From Nakamurella flava (lineage in GTDB: Bacteria > Actinomycetota > Actinomycetes > Mycobacteriales > Nakamurellaceae), in NCBI RefSeq assembly GCF_005298075.1, contig NZ_SZZH01000004.1, positions 1 through 64,000 on the forward strand: a stretch of 64,000 nt of DNA, in the 5' to 3' direction. This document shows, in pieces, positions 8,808-17,088 of the stretch (position 1 is the stretch's first letter; each line of letters begins with the position of its first letter). The notes under the pieces were generated by a model, which ran no database searches, was not told the origin of the DNA, and was given only the letters and a program-made list of their open reading frames with translations. A program made the position numbers and the translations under genes.

Positions 8808-8877
8808 CCAGGGTTCACCCGCCCGGTGGGCCGCCACGGTCCACCGGGCCACGTCAGCCGTGCGAGCATGGTCGACC

Positions 8878-9810
8878 GTGTCTTCCGCACCGCATACGCC
8901 CCCGCCGTCCCCTTCGGCCGCCTCGTCCGCGGCCGCCGCGGACGCCCGGTACGTCCTGACGCTCAGCTGCCCGGACGGGACCGGCATCGTCGCCCGCATC
9001 ACCGGTTTCCTGGCCGAGATCGGCGGCTGGATCACCGACGCGGCCTACCACTCGGACACCGAAACCGGCCGGTTCTTCACCCGCCAGGAGATCCGGGCCG
9101 ACTCGGTCGCGATGGACCTCGAGGAGTTGCGCGCCCGCTTCGGGGCCGTCGCCGGGAGCCTGGACGCCGAGACCTTCCACGTGACCCGGCTGGGCACCGG
9201 GCAGGAACGCCGCCGCGTCGTCCTGCTGGTGTCCAAGGAGGGCCACTGCCTGTACGAGCTGCTGTCCCGCTGGCACTCCGGGGAGCTGGGCGCCGACATC
9301 CCCGTCGTCATCGGCAACCACCCCGACCTGGAACCGGTGGTCCGGCTCTTCGGACTGCCCTTCCGGCTGATCCGGGTCCCGGCCGACGCTGACGGCAAGG
9401 CCGCCGCGTTCGCCGAGATCCGCGCCGAGGTCGAGCGGCACGACCCCGACGCCATCGTGCTGGCCCGGTTCATGCAGGTCGTCCCGCCGGAGCTCTGTGA
9501 GGCCTGGGCCGGCAAGCTCATCAACATCCACCACGGCTTCCTGCCGTCGTTCCGTGGAGCCCGGCCCTACCACCAGGCCTACGCCCGTGGGGTGAAGCTG
9601 ATCGGCGCCACGTGCCACTACGTGTCCGCCGAGCTCGACGCCGGGCCGATCATCGACCAGGACGTCATCCGGGTCGACCACGGCGACTCCCCCGCCGACA
9701 TGGTGCGCCGGGGCCGGGACATCGAGAAGGCCGTCCTGGCCCGCGGGCTCACCTGGCACCTGCAGGACCGGGTGCTCATCGACGGCCTGCGGACCATCGT
9801 CTTCGCCTAG
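8878..9810 (+). CDS. purU: Formyltetrahydrofolate deformylase
   Basis: A 310-residue PurU, which hydrolyses 10-formyltetrahydrofolate to formate and tetrahydrofolate in one-carbon and purine metabolism. An N-terminal ACT domain (YVLTLSCPDGTGIVARITGF, about residues 22-90) precedes a formyltransferase-fold catalytic domain with INIHHGFLPSFRGARPYHQA, GATCHYVSAELDAGPIIDQ and a conserved C-terminal helix; the His of HHGFLPSF and the Asp of DAGPIIDQ are the expected catalytic residues. The GTG at 8878 gives about 20 Ala/Pro-rich residues before the ACT domain; an in-frame GTG at 8860 is possible. No Shine-Dalgarno sequence is clear. Confidence 0.93.
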   Translation: MSSAPHTPPPSPSAASSAAAADARYVLTLSCPDGTGIVARITGFLAEIGGWITDAAYHSDTETGRFFTRQEIRADSVAMDLEELRARFGAVAGSLDAETFHVTRLGTGQERRRVVLLVSKEGHCLYELLSRWHSGELGADIPVVIGNHPDLEPVVRLFGLPFRLIRVPADADGKAAAFAEIRAEVERHDPDAIVLARFMQVVPPELCEAWAGKLINIHHGFLPSFRGARPYHQAYARGVKLIGATCHYVSAELDAGPIIDQDVIRVDHGDSPADMVRRGRDIEKAVLARGLTWHLQDRVLIDGLRTIVFA

Positions 9811-9861
9811 AGCGCAGAGCGGACGGCCGGGGGCCGGGCCGGCCTGGGGCACGATGGAGGG

Positions 9862-10776
9862 ATGATCGGAGAGCCCGGCGACCTCTACTCGGTGCACGTC
9901 GAGGCACCCTCACTCGACGACCTGCGCGATCCGGTGCTCGTCGTCGCCCTCGACGGGTACGTCGACGCCGGCAACGGCGTGCGGTTGGCCGTCGACTCGT
10001 TGTTGGCCTCGCTGCCCCATAGCGTGGTCGTCACGTTCGACGTCGACCAGCTCATCGACTACCGCGCCCGCCGGCCCGTGCTGACGTACGAGAAGAACGC
10101 GTTCATCGACTACGCGGCACCCCGCCTCGTCGTCCACCAGGTGACCGACTCCGACGGCACCCCGTTCCTGCTGCTCTCCGGTCCCGAACCGGACACCCAG
10201 TGGGAGCGGTTCGTCGCCGCCGTCGGCGAGGTCGCCGACCGGCTCGGCGTCCGGCTCACCGTCGGGCTGATGGCCATCCCGATGGCCGTCCCGCACACCC
10301 GGCCGACCGGCATGTCCAGCCACGCGACCCGGCCCGGGCTACTGCCGGACGCCGAGGACGCGTTCGGCACCATCGCCGTCCCCGGACACGCCACCGGCCT
10401 CATCGAGTACCGGTTCGGTCAGGCCGGCCGGGACGCCATCGGCTTCGCCGCCCACGTCCCCCACTACATCGCCCGCTCCGACTACCCCGAGACGGCGCGC
10501 ACCCTGCTGCAGGCGACCGCGGACGCCACCGGCCTGCTACTGCCGACCGCCGACCTGGACGCCGCCGCGGCCACCGTGCGCACCCAGCTGCAGGAGCAGA
10601 TCGCGGGCAACGCCGAGGTCAGCGCCGTGGTCGAGGCCCTTGAGCAGCAGTACGACACCTTCGTCTCGGCCACCGGCCGCGGGCTGCTCGCCCAGTCGGC
10701 CCCGCTGCCCACCGCCGACGAGCTGGGAGCGCAATTCGAGGCGTTCCTGGCCGATCGGGAGAACCCGGACGGCTGA
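9862..10776 (+). CDS. PAC2 family protein (proteasome-assembly-chaperone-like)
   Basis: A 304-residue member of the PAC2 family, named after a eukaryotic proteasome assembly chaperone. Actinobacterial members are common, conserved and of unclear role. Seen: DPVLVVALDGYVDAGNGVRL near the N-terminus, VVTFDVDQLIDYRARRPVL, GVRLTVGLMAIPMAVPHTRP and a long C-terminal helix region ending FLADRENPDG. A NANNNT hexamer, CACGAT at 9850-9855, lies six bases before the ATG, which suggests a leaderless transcript. The last 31 bases of the gene, including the codons for the final residues, are the seed of the tandem repeat downstream. Confidence 0.85.
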   Translation: MIGEPGDLYSVHVEAPSLDDLRDPVLVVALDGYVDAGNGVRLAVDSLLASLPHSVVVTFDVDQLIDYRARRPVLTYEKNAFIDYAAPRLVVHQVTDSDGTPFLLLSGPEPDTQWERFVAAVGEVADRLGVRLTVGLMAIPMAVPHTRPTGMSSHATRPGLLPDAEDAFGTIAVPGHATGLIEYRFGQAGRDAIGFAAHVPHYIARSDYPETARTLLQATADATGLLLPTADLDAAAATVRTQLQEQIAGNAEVSAVVEALEQQYDTFVSATGRGLLAQSAPLPTADELGAQFEAFLADRENPDG

Positions 10777-10910
10777 CCGCGCGACGACCTGGGACCGGCA
10801 ACACGGAGGCCTTCCAGGCCGATCGGGAAAACCCGGACGGCTGACCGCGCGACGACCTGGGACCGGCAACACGGAGGCCTTCCAGGCCGATTGGGAGAAC
10901 CCGGACGGCT
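10744..10910. repeat. 68-base tandem repeat seeded by the end of the PAC2 gene
   Basis: Two full 68-base units occupy 10775-10842 and 10843-10910, with only two differing bases noticed (GGGAAAA/GGGAGAA and ATCGGG/ATTGGG). Each ends with the same 31 bases that close the PAC2 coding sequence (10744-10774), differing by one or a few bases. The array is thus about 2.5 copies, and each copy repeats codons for F-x-ADRENPDG or a close variant followed by TGA. Confidence 0.9.
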
Positions 10911-10988
10911 GACCGGAACCCGCCCGGGGCGATGTGCGCGCAGCGGGTGGATCGGTGACGGGCCCCGGACGACGTACAGTCCCGGTCT

Positions 10989-12077
10989 GTGGCCTCCGAG
11001 AGCCCCCCGTTCCTGGCCCTACCGGTCAAGGAGCACGGTCCCGTCCGCGCGATCCTGTTGCGCGTCGTCATCGCCGTGCTGTGCGTCGTCGCGTGCACGA
11101 CCCTCGTGTACCTCGAACGCGACGGGTACCGCGACCTCGACGGCAAGATCGACACGCTCCTGGACGCGCTGTACTACGCGACGGTCACCCTCTCGACCAC
11201 CGGCTACGGCGACATCACCCCGGTCACCGAATCGGCCCGCCTGACGAACATCGTCATCATCACCCCACTGCGGTTCATCTTCCTGATCGTGCTGGTCGGC
11301 ACGACCATCGAGGTGCTCACCGAGCGCAGTCGCCAGCAGTTCCGCACGTCCCGGTGGAGAAGACGAGTGAAGAAGCACACGGTGGTCATCGGTTACGGCA
11401 TGAAGGGCCGCTCCGCGGTCTCGGCCCTCATCGACCAGGGCCACGCACCGGAGAGCATCGTGGTCGTCGATTCCGAGCCCGGCAACATCAAGGCAGCCAC
11501 CGCCGACGGCTGCGTCGGCGTGCTGGGCGATGCCCGGCGCGAGGAGGTGCTCCGGCAGGCCGCCCTGCCGGCCGCCGAACGGGTCGTGGTGGCCGCGGAC
11601 CGCGACGACACCAGCGTCCTGGTGACGTTGACCGCCCGTCGTCTCGCCCCGCACGCCACCATCGCCGCGGCGGCCCGCGAGGAGCAGAACATCGCCGTGC
11701 TGCGGCAGGGCGGCGCGGACGTCGTCATCCCGACGGCGGAATCCGCGGGACGCATGCTCGGGCTGTCGATCACCGCACCGGCCGCCGGAGAGCTGATCGA
11801 GGACCTGCTCGAGCCGGTCGCCGGCCTGCAGATCGCCGAGCGCGAGGTTCGTCCCGAGGACGTGGGTCTGGCCCCCGCCCGGCTGAGCGCCCGCGGCGAG
11901 ATCGTGCTCACCGTGATCCGCAACGGCGTCGCCCACCGTTTCGACTCGGGTGGGGTCAAGGTGTTCCAGCCCGGCGACCGGATCGTCGTCATCAAGGCCA
12001 CCGGCAACGAACGACCGTCCCGGTCGGACGGGGTCGATCCTGCGACCGAGCGCCGCGACCGCGACCGGCTCCGCTGA
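10989..12077 (+). CDS. Two-TM potassium channel with RCK (TrkA-type) domain
   Basis: A 362-residue potassium channel or channel-like protein. TM1 covers about residues 19-42, the selectivity filter TTGYGD is residues 70-75, and TM2 spans about 82-108. The cytoplasmic part carries an RCK/TrkA-N Rossmann domain starting VVIGYGMKGRS, with VVVDSE closing the nucleotide site, followed by a TrkA-C domain (about 245-340, ending FQPGDRIVVIKATG). This is the MthK/Kch architecture: K+ flux gated by nucleotide or Ca2+ binding to the RCK ring. The GTG at 10989 has no Shine-Dalgarno sequence; TACAGT at 10975-10980 is a good -10 for a leaderless message. Confidence 0.92.
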   Translation: MASESPPFLALPVKEHGPVRAILLRVVIAVLCVVACTTLVYLERDGYRDLDGKIDTLLDALYYATVTLSTTGYGDITPVTESARLTNIVIITPLRFIFLIVLVGTTIEVLTERSRQQFRTSRWRRRVKKHTVVIGYGMKGRSAVSALIDQGHAPESIVVVDSEPGNIKAATADGCVGVLGDARREEVLRQAALPAAERVVVAADRDDTSVLVTLTARRLAPHATIAAAAREEQNIAVLRQGGADVVIPTAESAGRMLGLSITAPAAGELIEDLLEPVAGLQIAEREVRPEDVGLAPARLSARGEIVLTVIRNGVAHRFDSGGVKVFQPGDRIVVIKATGNERPSRSDGVDPATERRDRDRLR

Positions 12078-12238
12078 GCTCGGCCCACATCGGCTCAGGT
12101 CGGCCCGCGTAGCCGGCCTACCCCGGAACCACCCGGGCGGGAGCGGATCGTCGGCAGCGCTCGTGCGAGAGTGTCAGGGCACGACACCGGGCACCGGTGT
12201 GCGCGCAGGGATCACACAGTGTTCGTCAGGAGGTACCG

Positions 12239-13018
12239 ATGGCTGAAGCCGATGCCACGGCGCAGTCGGAGTCGTCGGCCGCCGAGGGCTGGCGGCAGGT
12301 CGCCGGACGGGCCGACCTGCAGCAGGCGTTGCAGGCCGTGGTCGACCTGGCCGTCGACAGCAGCACCGCCCCGCGGGCCAGCGTGACCCTGGTCAAGGAC
12401 CGCTATTCGCTCGAGACCGCGGCTCGCTCGGACGAGCTGGTGGGCCTGGCCGACCAGCTGCAGTACGACCTCGAAGAGGGGCCCTGCCTGGCGGCGGCCG
12501 AGGACGGCGGGGTCTGGCTCATCCCGGACACCACCACGGATCAGCGGTTCCCGCGCTGGTCGCCCGCGGTCGCCGAACTGGGACTGCGTTCGGTGATGAG
12601 CATCCACCTGTTCACCCAGCGTCAGGTGCTCGGCGCGTTGAACCTTTACTACGACCAGCCGCAGCAGTTCAGCGCGGACGATGTCGAGGTGGCCAAGGTG
12701 GTCGCGGCCCACGCGTCGGTCGCGCTGGCCCGGCTCCGGGGTCAGATGGACCTGTGGCGGGCCATCGATTCCCGGCACCTGGTCGGCCAGGCGCAGGGCA
12801 TCCTCATCGAGCGTTTCGGATTGAACTCGGAGAAGGCGTTCGAGGTGCTGCGGCGGTACTCGCAGCAGCACAACACCAAGCTGCGGGACGTGGCGGCCGC
12901 GCTCGTCGAGACCGGCGCACTGCCGGCCGAGGCGTCCGAGACGCCGGGCAGCGACCGGGGCAATCGGCGGGCCACCGTCCAGCCGGCCGCCGACGGTGAC
13001 CCGTCGACGGCCGGCTGA
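12239..13018 (+). CDS. GAF and ANTAR domain regulator (RNA antiterminator type)
   Basis: A 259-residue regulator. A GAF sensory domain covers about residues 20-165 (YDLEEGPCLAAAEDGGVW and LGLRSVMSIHLF are typical), followed by an ANTAR RNA-binding domain (AIDSRHLVGQAQGILIERFG, about 178-235) that in family members binds paired hairpins to prevent termination. The C-terminal 30 residues are a disordered tail. The ATG at 12239 is preceded by AGGAGG five bases upstream, one of the best ribosome sites in the window. It converges on the SigF-like sigma factor gene, which may be coincidence or point to a shared stress response. The signal sensed is unknown. Confidence 0.9.
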   Translation: MAEADATAQSESSAAEGWRQVAGRADLQQALQAVVDLAVDSSTAPRASVTLVKDRYSLETAARSDELVGLADQLQYDLEEGPCLAAAEDGGVWLIPDTTTDQRFPRWSPAVAELGLRSVMSIHLFTQRQVLGALNLYYDQPQQFSADDVEVAKVVAAHASVALARLRGQMDLWRAIDSRHLVGQAQGILIERFGLNSEKAFEVLRRYSQQHNTKLRDVAAALVETGALPAEASETPGSDRGNRRATVQPAADGDPSTAG

Positions 13019-13033
13019 CCGGATCGCAGTGGA

Positions 13034-13056
13034 ACGGCTGGTCGGGGTTCAGCCGT
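13034..13056. terminator. Hairpin between the ANTAR and sigma-factor genes
   Basis: ACGGCTG (13034-13040) and CAGCCGT (13050-13056) form a seven-base stem in the 30-base gap between the two convergent stop codons, overlapping the end of the sigma factor gene. Confidence 0.45.
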
Positions 13057-14011
13057 CCCAGGTGGTCCGGAGCTTGAGGGCGATCGCCCGCAGCCATCGC
13101 GAGACCTGCATCTGGCTCACGCCGATCTCGGCGCCGATCCGGGACTGGGACCAGCCCTGTCCGAAGCGGAGTTCGACGACCTGACGCTCGCGGTCGGTCA
13201 GGGCCTCGAGCAGCCGACCCACCGCCATCCGGTCCTCGATCTTGCCGATCTCGTCGTCCTGGGCGCCCCAGGACTGGGCCATGGCCCAGCCCGCGCCCTG
13301 CTGCTCGTCCAGCGACGGCGGCCGGCAGAGGGTCGTGGCCCCACGGGCTTCGACGACGTCCGCTTCCGTGGTGTCGCAGAGCTTGGCCAGCTCGGTGTCG
13401 GTCGGGCGGGCACCCTTGCGCTGCCAGTAGTGCTGTTCGGCCTCGTTGATGGCCGCGCGCAGTTCCTGGATCCGCCGGGGCGGCCGGACCAGCCAGGAGT
13501 GGTCCCGGAAGTAGCGCTTGATCTCGCCGACGATGGTGGGGACGGCGAACTGCAGGAAGTCCTCGGACAGACCGGGACGCCAACGGCGTACCGCCTTCAC
13601 CAGGCCCAGGTAGGCCAGTTGGTCGAGGTCCGACCGCTCGACCCCGCGTCCGGAGTACCGGGCTGCGATCGAGCGGGCGACCGGCAGGTACTCGGTCACC
13701 ACCTGCTGGCGCAGGCGCTGCTGCCGCCGCTCGTCGACGCAGGACTCCGCCTCATCGAGCAGTTCGCGCATCCGGCAGGCCCGGTCACGAGAAGGGGCGG
13801 ACGAGATGGTGGCGGCCGGTCGCGACGGAGCCGCGACGGCTTCCCCCGCGCCGGAGTCCCCGGCGGGGGGCGCGGGCTCGACCGCCGGGGCGGGCGAGTC
13901 CACCGGGCGAGCGGGTCCAGGAATGATGGTCGTCGCCAGGTAGCGATCGGAGGTGGTGGTGGTTGCTGGTCGATCAAGGACGCCGATCGACAACAGATCA
14001 TCTGGTGGCAC
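13049..14011 (-). CDS. sigF: RNA polymerase sigma factor, SigB/SigF/SigG family
   Basis: A 320-residue group-3 sigma factor. Region 2 includes YLPVARSIAARYSGRGV, SDLDQLAYLGLVKAV and FLQFAVPTIVGEIKRYFRD; region 3 contains RPPRRIQELRAAI; region 4 contains LTDRERQVVELRFGQGWSQ and the helix-turn-helix IGAEIGVSQMQVSRWL. These are hallmarks of the stress and development sigma factors controlled by anti-sigma partners, though no anti-sigma gene adjoins. About 75 N-terminal residues rich in Pro, Ala and Thr precede region 2, longer than usual. The GTG at 14011 has GGGGAG five bases upstream; an ATG at 14077 in the same frame lacks such a site. Confidence 0.9.
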   Translation of the reverse strand: MPPDDLLSIGVLDRPATTTTSDRYLATTIIPGPARPVDSPAPAVEPAPPAGDSGAGEAVAAPSRPAATISSAPSRDRACRMRELLDEAESCVDERRQQRLRQQVVTEYLPVARSIAARYSGRGVERSDLDQLAYLGLVKAVRRWRPGLSEDFLQFAVPTIVGEIKRYFRDHSWLVRPPRRIQELRAAINEAEQHYWQRKGARPTDTELAKLCDTTEADVVEARGATTLCRPPSLDEQQGAGWAMAQSWGAQDDEIGKIEDRMAVGRLLEALTDRERQVVELRFGQGWSQSRIGAEIGVSQMQVSRWLRAIALKLRTTWDG

Positions 14012-14183
14012 GGTAACTCCCCGGGAATCGGGTCGAGTTCCTGGCGCCTCTTCTGGACCAGGACCCCATAGCAACACCGGACCGGCCGGGAATCAAGCGC
14101 TGCCGGCCAACTCTGCCGTTTCGAACGGGTTTAGCCTTCGTTTGCGGTACACCGGTGGCCGATCGAACGGAGACGATGTCACC

Positions 14184-14744
14184 ATGCGCGCGCACGAAGC
14201 TGCCGATCCCCCGGCCACCGGTCTGCCGATGCTCCGGACGTTGCTGCTCCTCCGACACGCCACGGCCGACTCACCGCCGGCGACCTCCGACCGGAACCGG
14301 CCACTGTCGCCCCACGGGCGCACCGAGGCGGCCGCGCTCGGACGCTGGCTCGTCGACCAGGAGCGGGACGGGACCTGGTCGCCGATCACCGCCGTGTTGT
14401 GCTCACCGGCCCTGCGCACCCGGGAGACGTTGCAGGGCCTGGGATCGGGCCTGTCGGCCACTCTGGTCGAAGAGCTCTACGGGGGCGGCGTTCCCGACGT
14501 CGTCGACGCCATCGCCATGGTGCCCCCGGAAGCTGCCACGGTCCTGGTGGTCGGCCACGCTCCCGGAATCCCATCCACCGCAGTGGATCTCGACGACCTC
14601 GCCGCCGAGACCGGTGAAGCACCGGCGAATCGTCCGGTGCTGCAACGCTTCCCGCCGGCCAGCCTCGCCGTTCTGCAGACCACGTCGACCTGGTCCGCGA
14701 TCGGCGACGAGGGCGCCACCCTGGTCGGGGTCCGGCACCCGTGA
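14184..14744 (+). CDS. SixA-type phosphohistidine phosphatase
   Basis: A 186-residue histidine-phosphatase-superfamily protein. The catalytic RHG-type motif is LLLLRHATADSPP, the second basic cluster DRNRPLSPHGRTEAAALGRW follows, and the distal VLVVGHAPGIP supplies the second active-site His. This order and size fit SixA-like phosphohistidine phosphatases rather than phosphoglycerate mutases. The ATG at 14184 is preferred because the hexamer GACGAT (14172-14177) lies six bases before it, as for other leaderless genes here; the ATG at 14229 is an alternative that trims 15 residues. The stop overlaps the GTG of the next gene (GTGA), so the two are co-translated. Confidence 0.85.
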   Translation: MRAHEAADPPATGLPMLRTLLLLRHATADSPPATSDRNRPLSPHGRTEAAALGRWLVDQERDGTWSPITAVLCSPALRTRETLQGLGSGLSATLVEELYGGGVPDVVDAIAMVPPEAATVLVVGHAPGIPSTAVDLDDLAAETGEAPANRPVLQRFPPASLAVLQTTSTWSAIGDEGATLVGVRHP

Positions 14745-16147
14745 CGACCACGCACAGCGGCGGCGGACTCGGCCCGCCGGGTCGGCTGCTGGTCGGTACC
14801 ACCTCGTCGGCCGTGCCGTGGGAGGGTTCGGCCGGCCTGCCCGACGGGTGGCCCGCCGCCGGGTCCGGTTCCGACACCACGACTCCCGGCGCCGCGGCAC
14901 TCACCGTCTGGGACGTCTTCGGCGCGCTCCCCGGCCGGATCGCCGACGGCACCGCGCCGACGACCGGCGCGGGTGGCGTCGAGCGACTCGACGCCGACCT
15001 CGACCTGCTGGCCGAACTCGGGGTGCGGGCGCACCGCGTCACGCTGTCCTGGGCGCGGCTGGCTCCGCAGGGTCAGGTCGACCCGGGCGGTGCGGGCAGC
15101 GACTTCTACCGGCGCCTGCTCGACGGCCTGCGCGACCGCGGCATCGCCCCCTGGGTGGCGCTGCACCACTGGGACCTGCCGCTGTCGCTCATGGAGCAGG
15201 GCGGGTGGCTGGCTCGCGAGACGGCGCACCGGTTCGCCGACTACGCCGCGGCCGCGGCCGCGGCTTTCGGCGACCGGGTGGCCGCCTGGACGACCGTCGA
15301 CGAACCGGCGACGGTCACCGCACTCGGCTACGGCGTGGGGATCGATGCTCCGGGGTTGACCCTGCTGGGTGGCGCGTTCTCGGCGGCGCACCACCAGCTG
15401 CTCGCCCACGGGCACGCCGTGACCGCACTGCGGGCCGCCGGCGCGGTCCCGGTCGGCATCGTCAACGCGCACACCGTCGTCCGGCCCCACAACCCCGGAT
15501 CGACGGCCGACCAGGCGGTCGCCCGCTTCGTCGACCTGTACCTCAACCGTCAGTTCGCCGACCCGGTGCTGCGCGGGCGGTACCCGCGGGCCCTGCATCG
15601 GTCACTGCCCGAGATGGGTGACGAGACCCTCGTGCACGACGGTGATCTCGCCGTCATCGGGCAGCCGTTGGACTTCTACGGCGTCAGCTGGGACCACCCG
15701 CTCACGGTGGCCGCGGTCCCTGAGAACCGTTCCGTGCCCTTCAGTCTCGAGACGCCCGATGGGCTGCCGCTGACCACGACCGGTCGACCGGTCGATCCCC
15801 AAGGGCTGCAGCAGACCCTGTCCGACCTCAGCCGCCGGTATCCGGACGCCCCGCCGCTGATCGTCGCGGCCAGCGGGGGCGCCTTCGCGGCAAGGACGGA
15901 CGGCGCCGATGAGGACCGGATCGCCTTCCTGGACGCACATCTCGCCGCAACCGAGGCCGCGCGGGAGGCCGGCAGCGACGTCCGCGCCTACTTCCACCGC
16001 TCCCTGCTCGACGGCTGGGAATGGACCGACGGCTGGTCGGCCCGGTACGGGCTGGTCGCCGTCGACCGGGAGACGGGCCACCGCGTCCGCCGACCAGCCT
16101 TCACCCACCTGCAGCAGCGGTTGGCCGAGAGACCGCTTCAGGACTGA
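14741..16147 (+). CDS. GH1 beta-glucosidase homologue lacking the catalytic nucleophile
   Basis: A 468-residue protein with the length and order of a GH1 enzyme. Recognisable landmarks are LHHWDLPLSLMEQGGW, WTTVDEPATVTALGYG (acid/base Glu188 kept, though the usual Asn-Glu-Pro is Asp-Glu-Pro), and YFHRSLLDGWEWTDGWSARY near the C-terminus. The nucleophile motif, normally TENG, reads AASG in LIVAASGGAFA, so the nucleophile position is Ala377. The N-terminal QIEGA motif is also altered (VPWEGSAG). Family knowledge says loss of this Glu abolishes retaining hydrolysis, so I infer a non-hydrolytic carbohydrate-binding or regulatory role, or a changed mechanism. It is coupled to the SixA-like gene by a four-base overlap. 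Confidence 0.8.
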   Translation: MTTTHSGGGLGPPGRLLVGTTSSAVPWEGSAGLPDGWPAAGSGSDTTTPGAAALTVWDVFGALPGRIADGTAPTTGAGGVERLDADLDLLAELGVRAHRVTLSWARLAPQGQVDPGGAGSDFYRRLLDGLRDRGIAPWVALHHWDLPLSLMEQGGWLARETAHRFADYAAAAAAAFGDRVAAWTTVDEPATVTALGYGVGIDAPGLTLLGGAFSAAHHQLLAHGHAVTALRAAGAVPVGIVNAHTVVRPHNPGSTADQAVARFVDLYLNRQFADPVLRGRYPRALHRSLPEMGDETLVHDGDLAVIGQPLDFYGVSWDHPLTVAAVPENRSVPFSLETPDGLPLTTTGRPVDPQGLQQTLSDLSRRYPDAPPLIVAASGGAFAARTDGADEDRIAFLDAHLAATEAAREAGSDVRAYFHRSLLDGWEWTDGWSARYGLVAVDRETGHRVRRPAFTHLQQRLAERPLQD

Positions 16148-16180
16148 TCTCCCGGCCCCGCACCCGCGAAAGAGGCCGGC

Positions 16181-16987
16181 TCAGAACAGGTTCGTCAGCT
16201 CCTTGTGCAACCCCGGACCGGCGAACAGGTAGCCGGGGGCCGCCCCCGCGGGCGATACGCGTGAATCGACTCCGCCGGCCTCCCGGCAGATGACGGTGGC
16301 GGCGGCCACGTCCCACCAATTGACGCCCTCCTCATAGAAGGCGTCGACCTGACCGTCGGCGACCATGCACACGTCGAGCGCGGCGGAGCCGCAACGCCGC
16401 AGGTCCCGGATCTGCGGGAGCAGTCGCGCCATGAACGCGCTCTGCTTGATCCGACGCTCGGCCGTGTAGCTGAACCCGGTGGCCAGCAGGGCCCGGGCCG
16501 CCGGCACCGGATCGTTGACCCGGATCGGCTTGCCGTCGCGGAACGCCCCGCCGCCGCGGACAGCGCTGTAGGTGCGCCCCGACACCGGGTTGCGCACTAC
16601 GCCGACCAGCGGGCCGTCGAGGTCCTCGATCGCGACGCTCACGGCCCACTCGTCGATGCCGTAGATGTAGTTGACCGTGCCGTCCAGCGGGTCGATCACC
16701 CAGCGCAGGCCGGAGCGGGACTCGCGGTCCGCGCCCTCCTCGCCGAGGATGCCGTCGTCGGGACGCTGGGCGGTGATCATCTCGACCAGCAGCGCCTCGG
16801 AGGCGCGGTCGGCGTCGGACACCGGGTCGGTGGCGCTGGACTTGGAGTCCAGGCCCTGGATGAAGCCGTAGCGCTTGATCAGCTCGTCACCGGCCGCGGA
16901 GGCCGCGCGCAGGGCCAGGTCGAGCAGAGCGGCCGGGTCGACGGTGCCGGCGGACGCCGCGGCGCCCGGGAAGGGGAGGGAGGTCAC
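16181..16987 (-). CDS. Inositol-monophosphatase family phosphatase
   Basis: A 268-residue Mg2+-dependent phosphatase of the FIG superfamily. Metal-site motifs are visible in order: ILGEEGAD (Glu), WVIDPLDGTVNYIYG (Asp-x-x-Asp-Gly-Thr), and VNWWDVAAATVICREAGG (distal Asp). Substrates of relatives include inositol-1-phosphate, histidinol phosphate, fructose-1,6-bisphosphate and 3'-phosphoadenosine phosphate; the sequence alone does not decide. The GTG at 16987 has GGGAGG nine bases upstream; an ATG at 16996 would overlap that site. It converges with the GH1-like gene, 33 bases apart. Confidence 0.85.
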   Translation of the reverse strand: MTSLPFPGAAASAGTVDPAALLDLALRAASAAGDELIKRYGFIQGLDSKSSATDPVSDADRASEALLVEMITAQRPDDGILGEEGADRESRSGLRWVIDPLDGTVNYIYGIDEWAVSVAIEDLDGPLVGVVRNPVSGRTYSAVRGGGAFRDGKPIRVNDPVPAARALLATGFSYTAERRIKQSAFMARLLPQIRDLRRCGSAALDVCMVADGQVDAFYEEGVNWWDVAAATVICREAGGVDSRVSPAGAAPGYLFAGPGLHKELTNLF

Positions 16988-17088
16988 GGGGGTCATCCTC
17001 CCGCGTCGGGGCGCGCCGCCGAACACCCGGTCACCCGGCTCGGGTGCCGACCGGGTTCACCGGGCCGCCGGCGGGTTACCGTCCGACC

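Noticed and set aside
14155-15621. A 488-residue plus-strand frame overlapping the SixA and GH1-like genes
   Set aside because: It is another frame of the same DNA with Arg/Pro-rich translation; the SixA and GH1 frames carry the conserved motifs.
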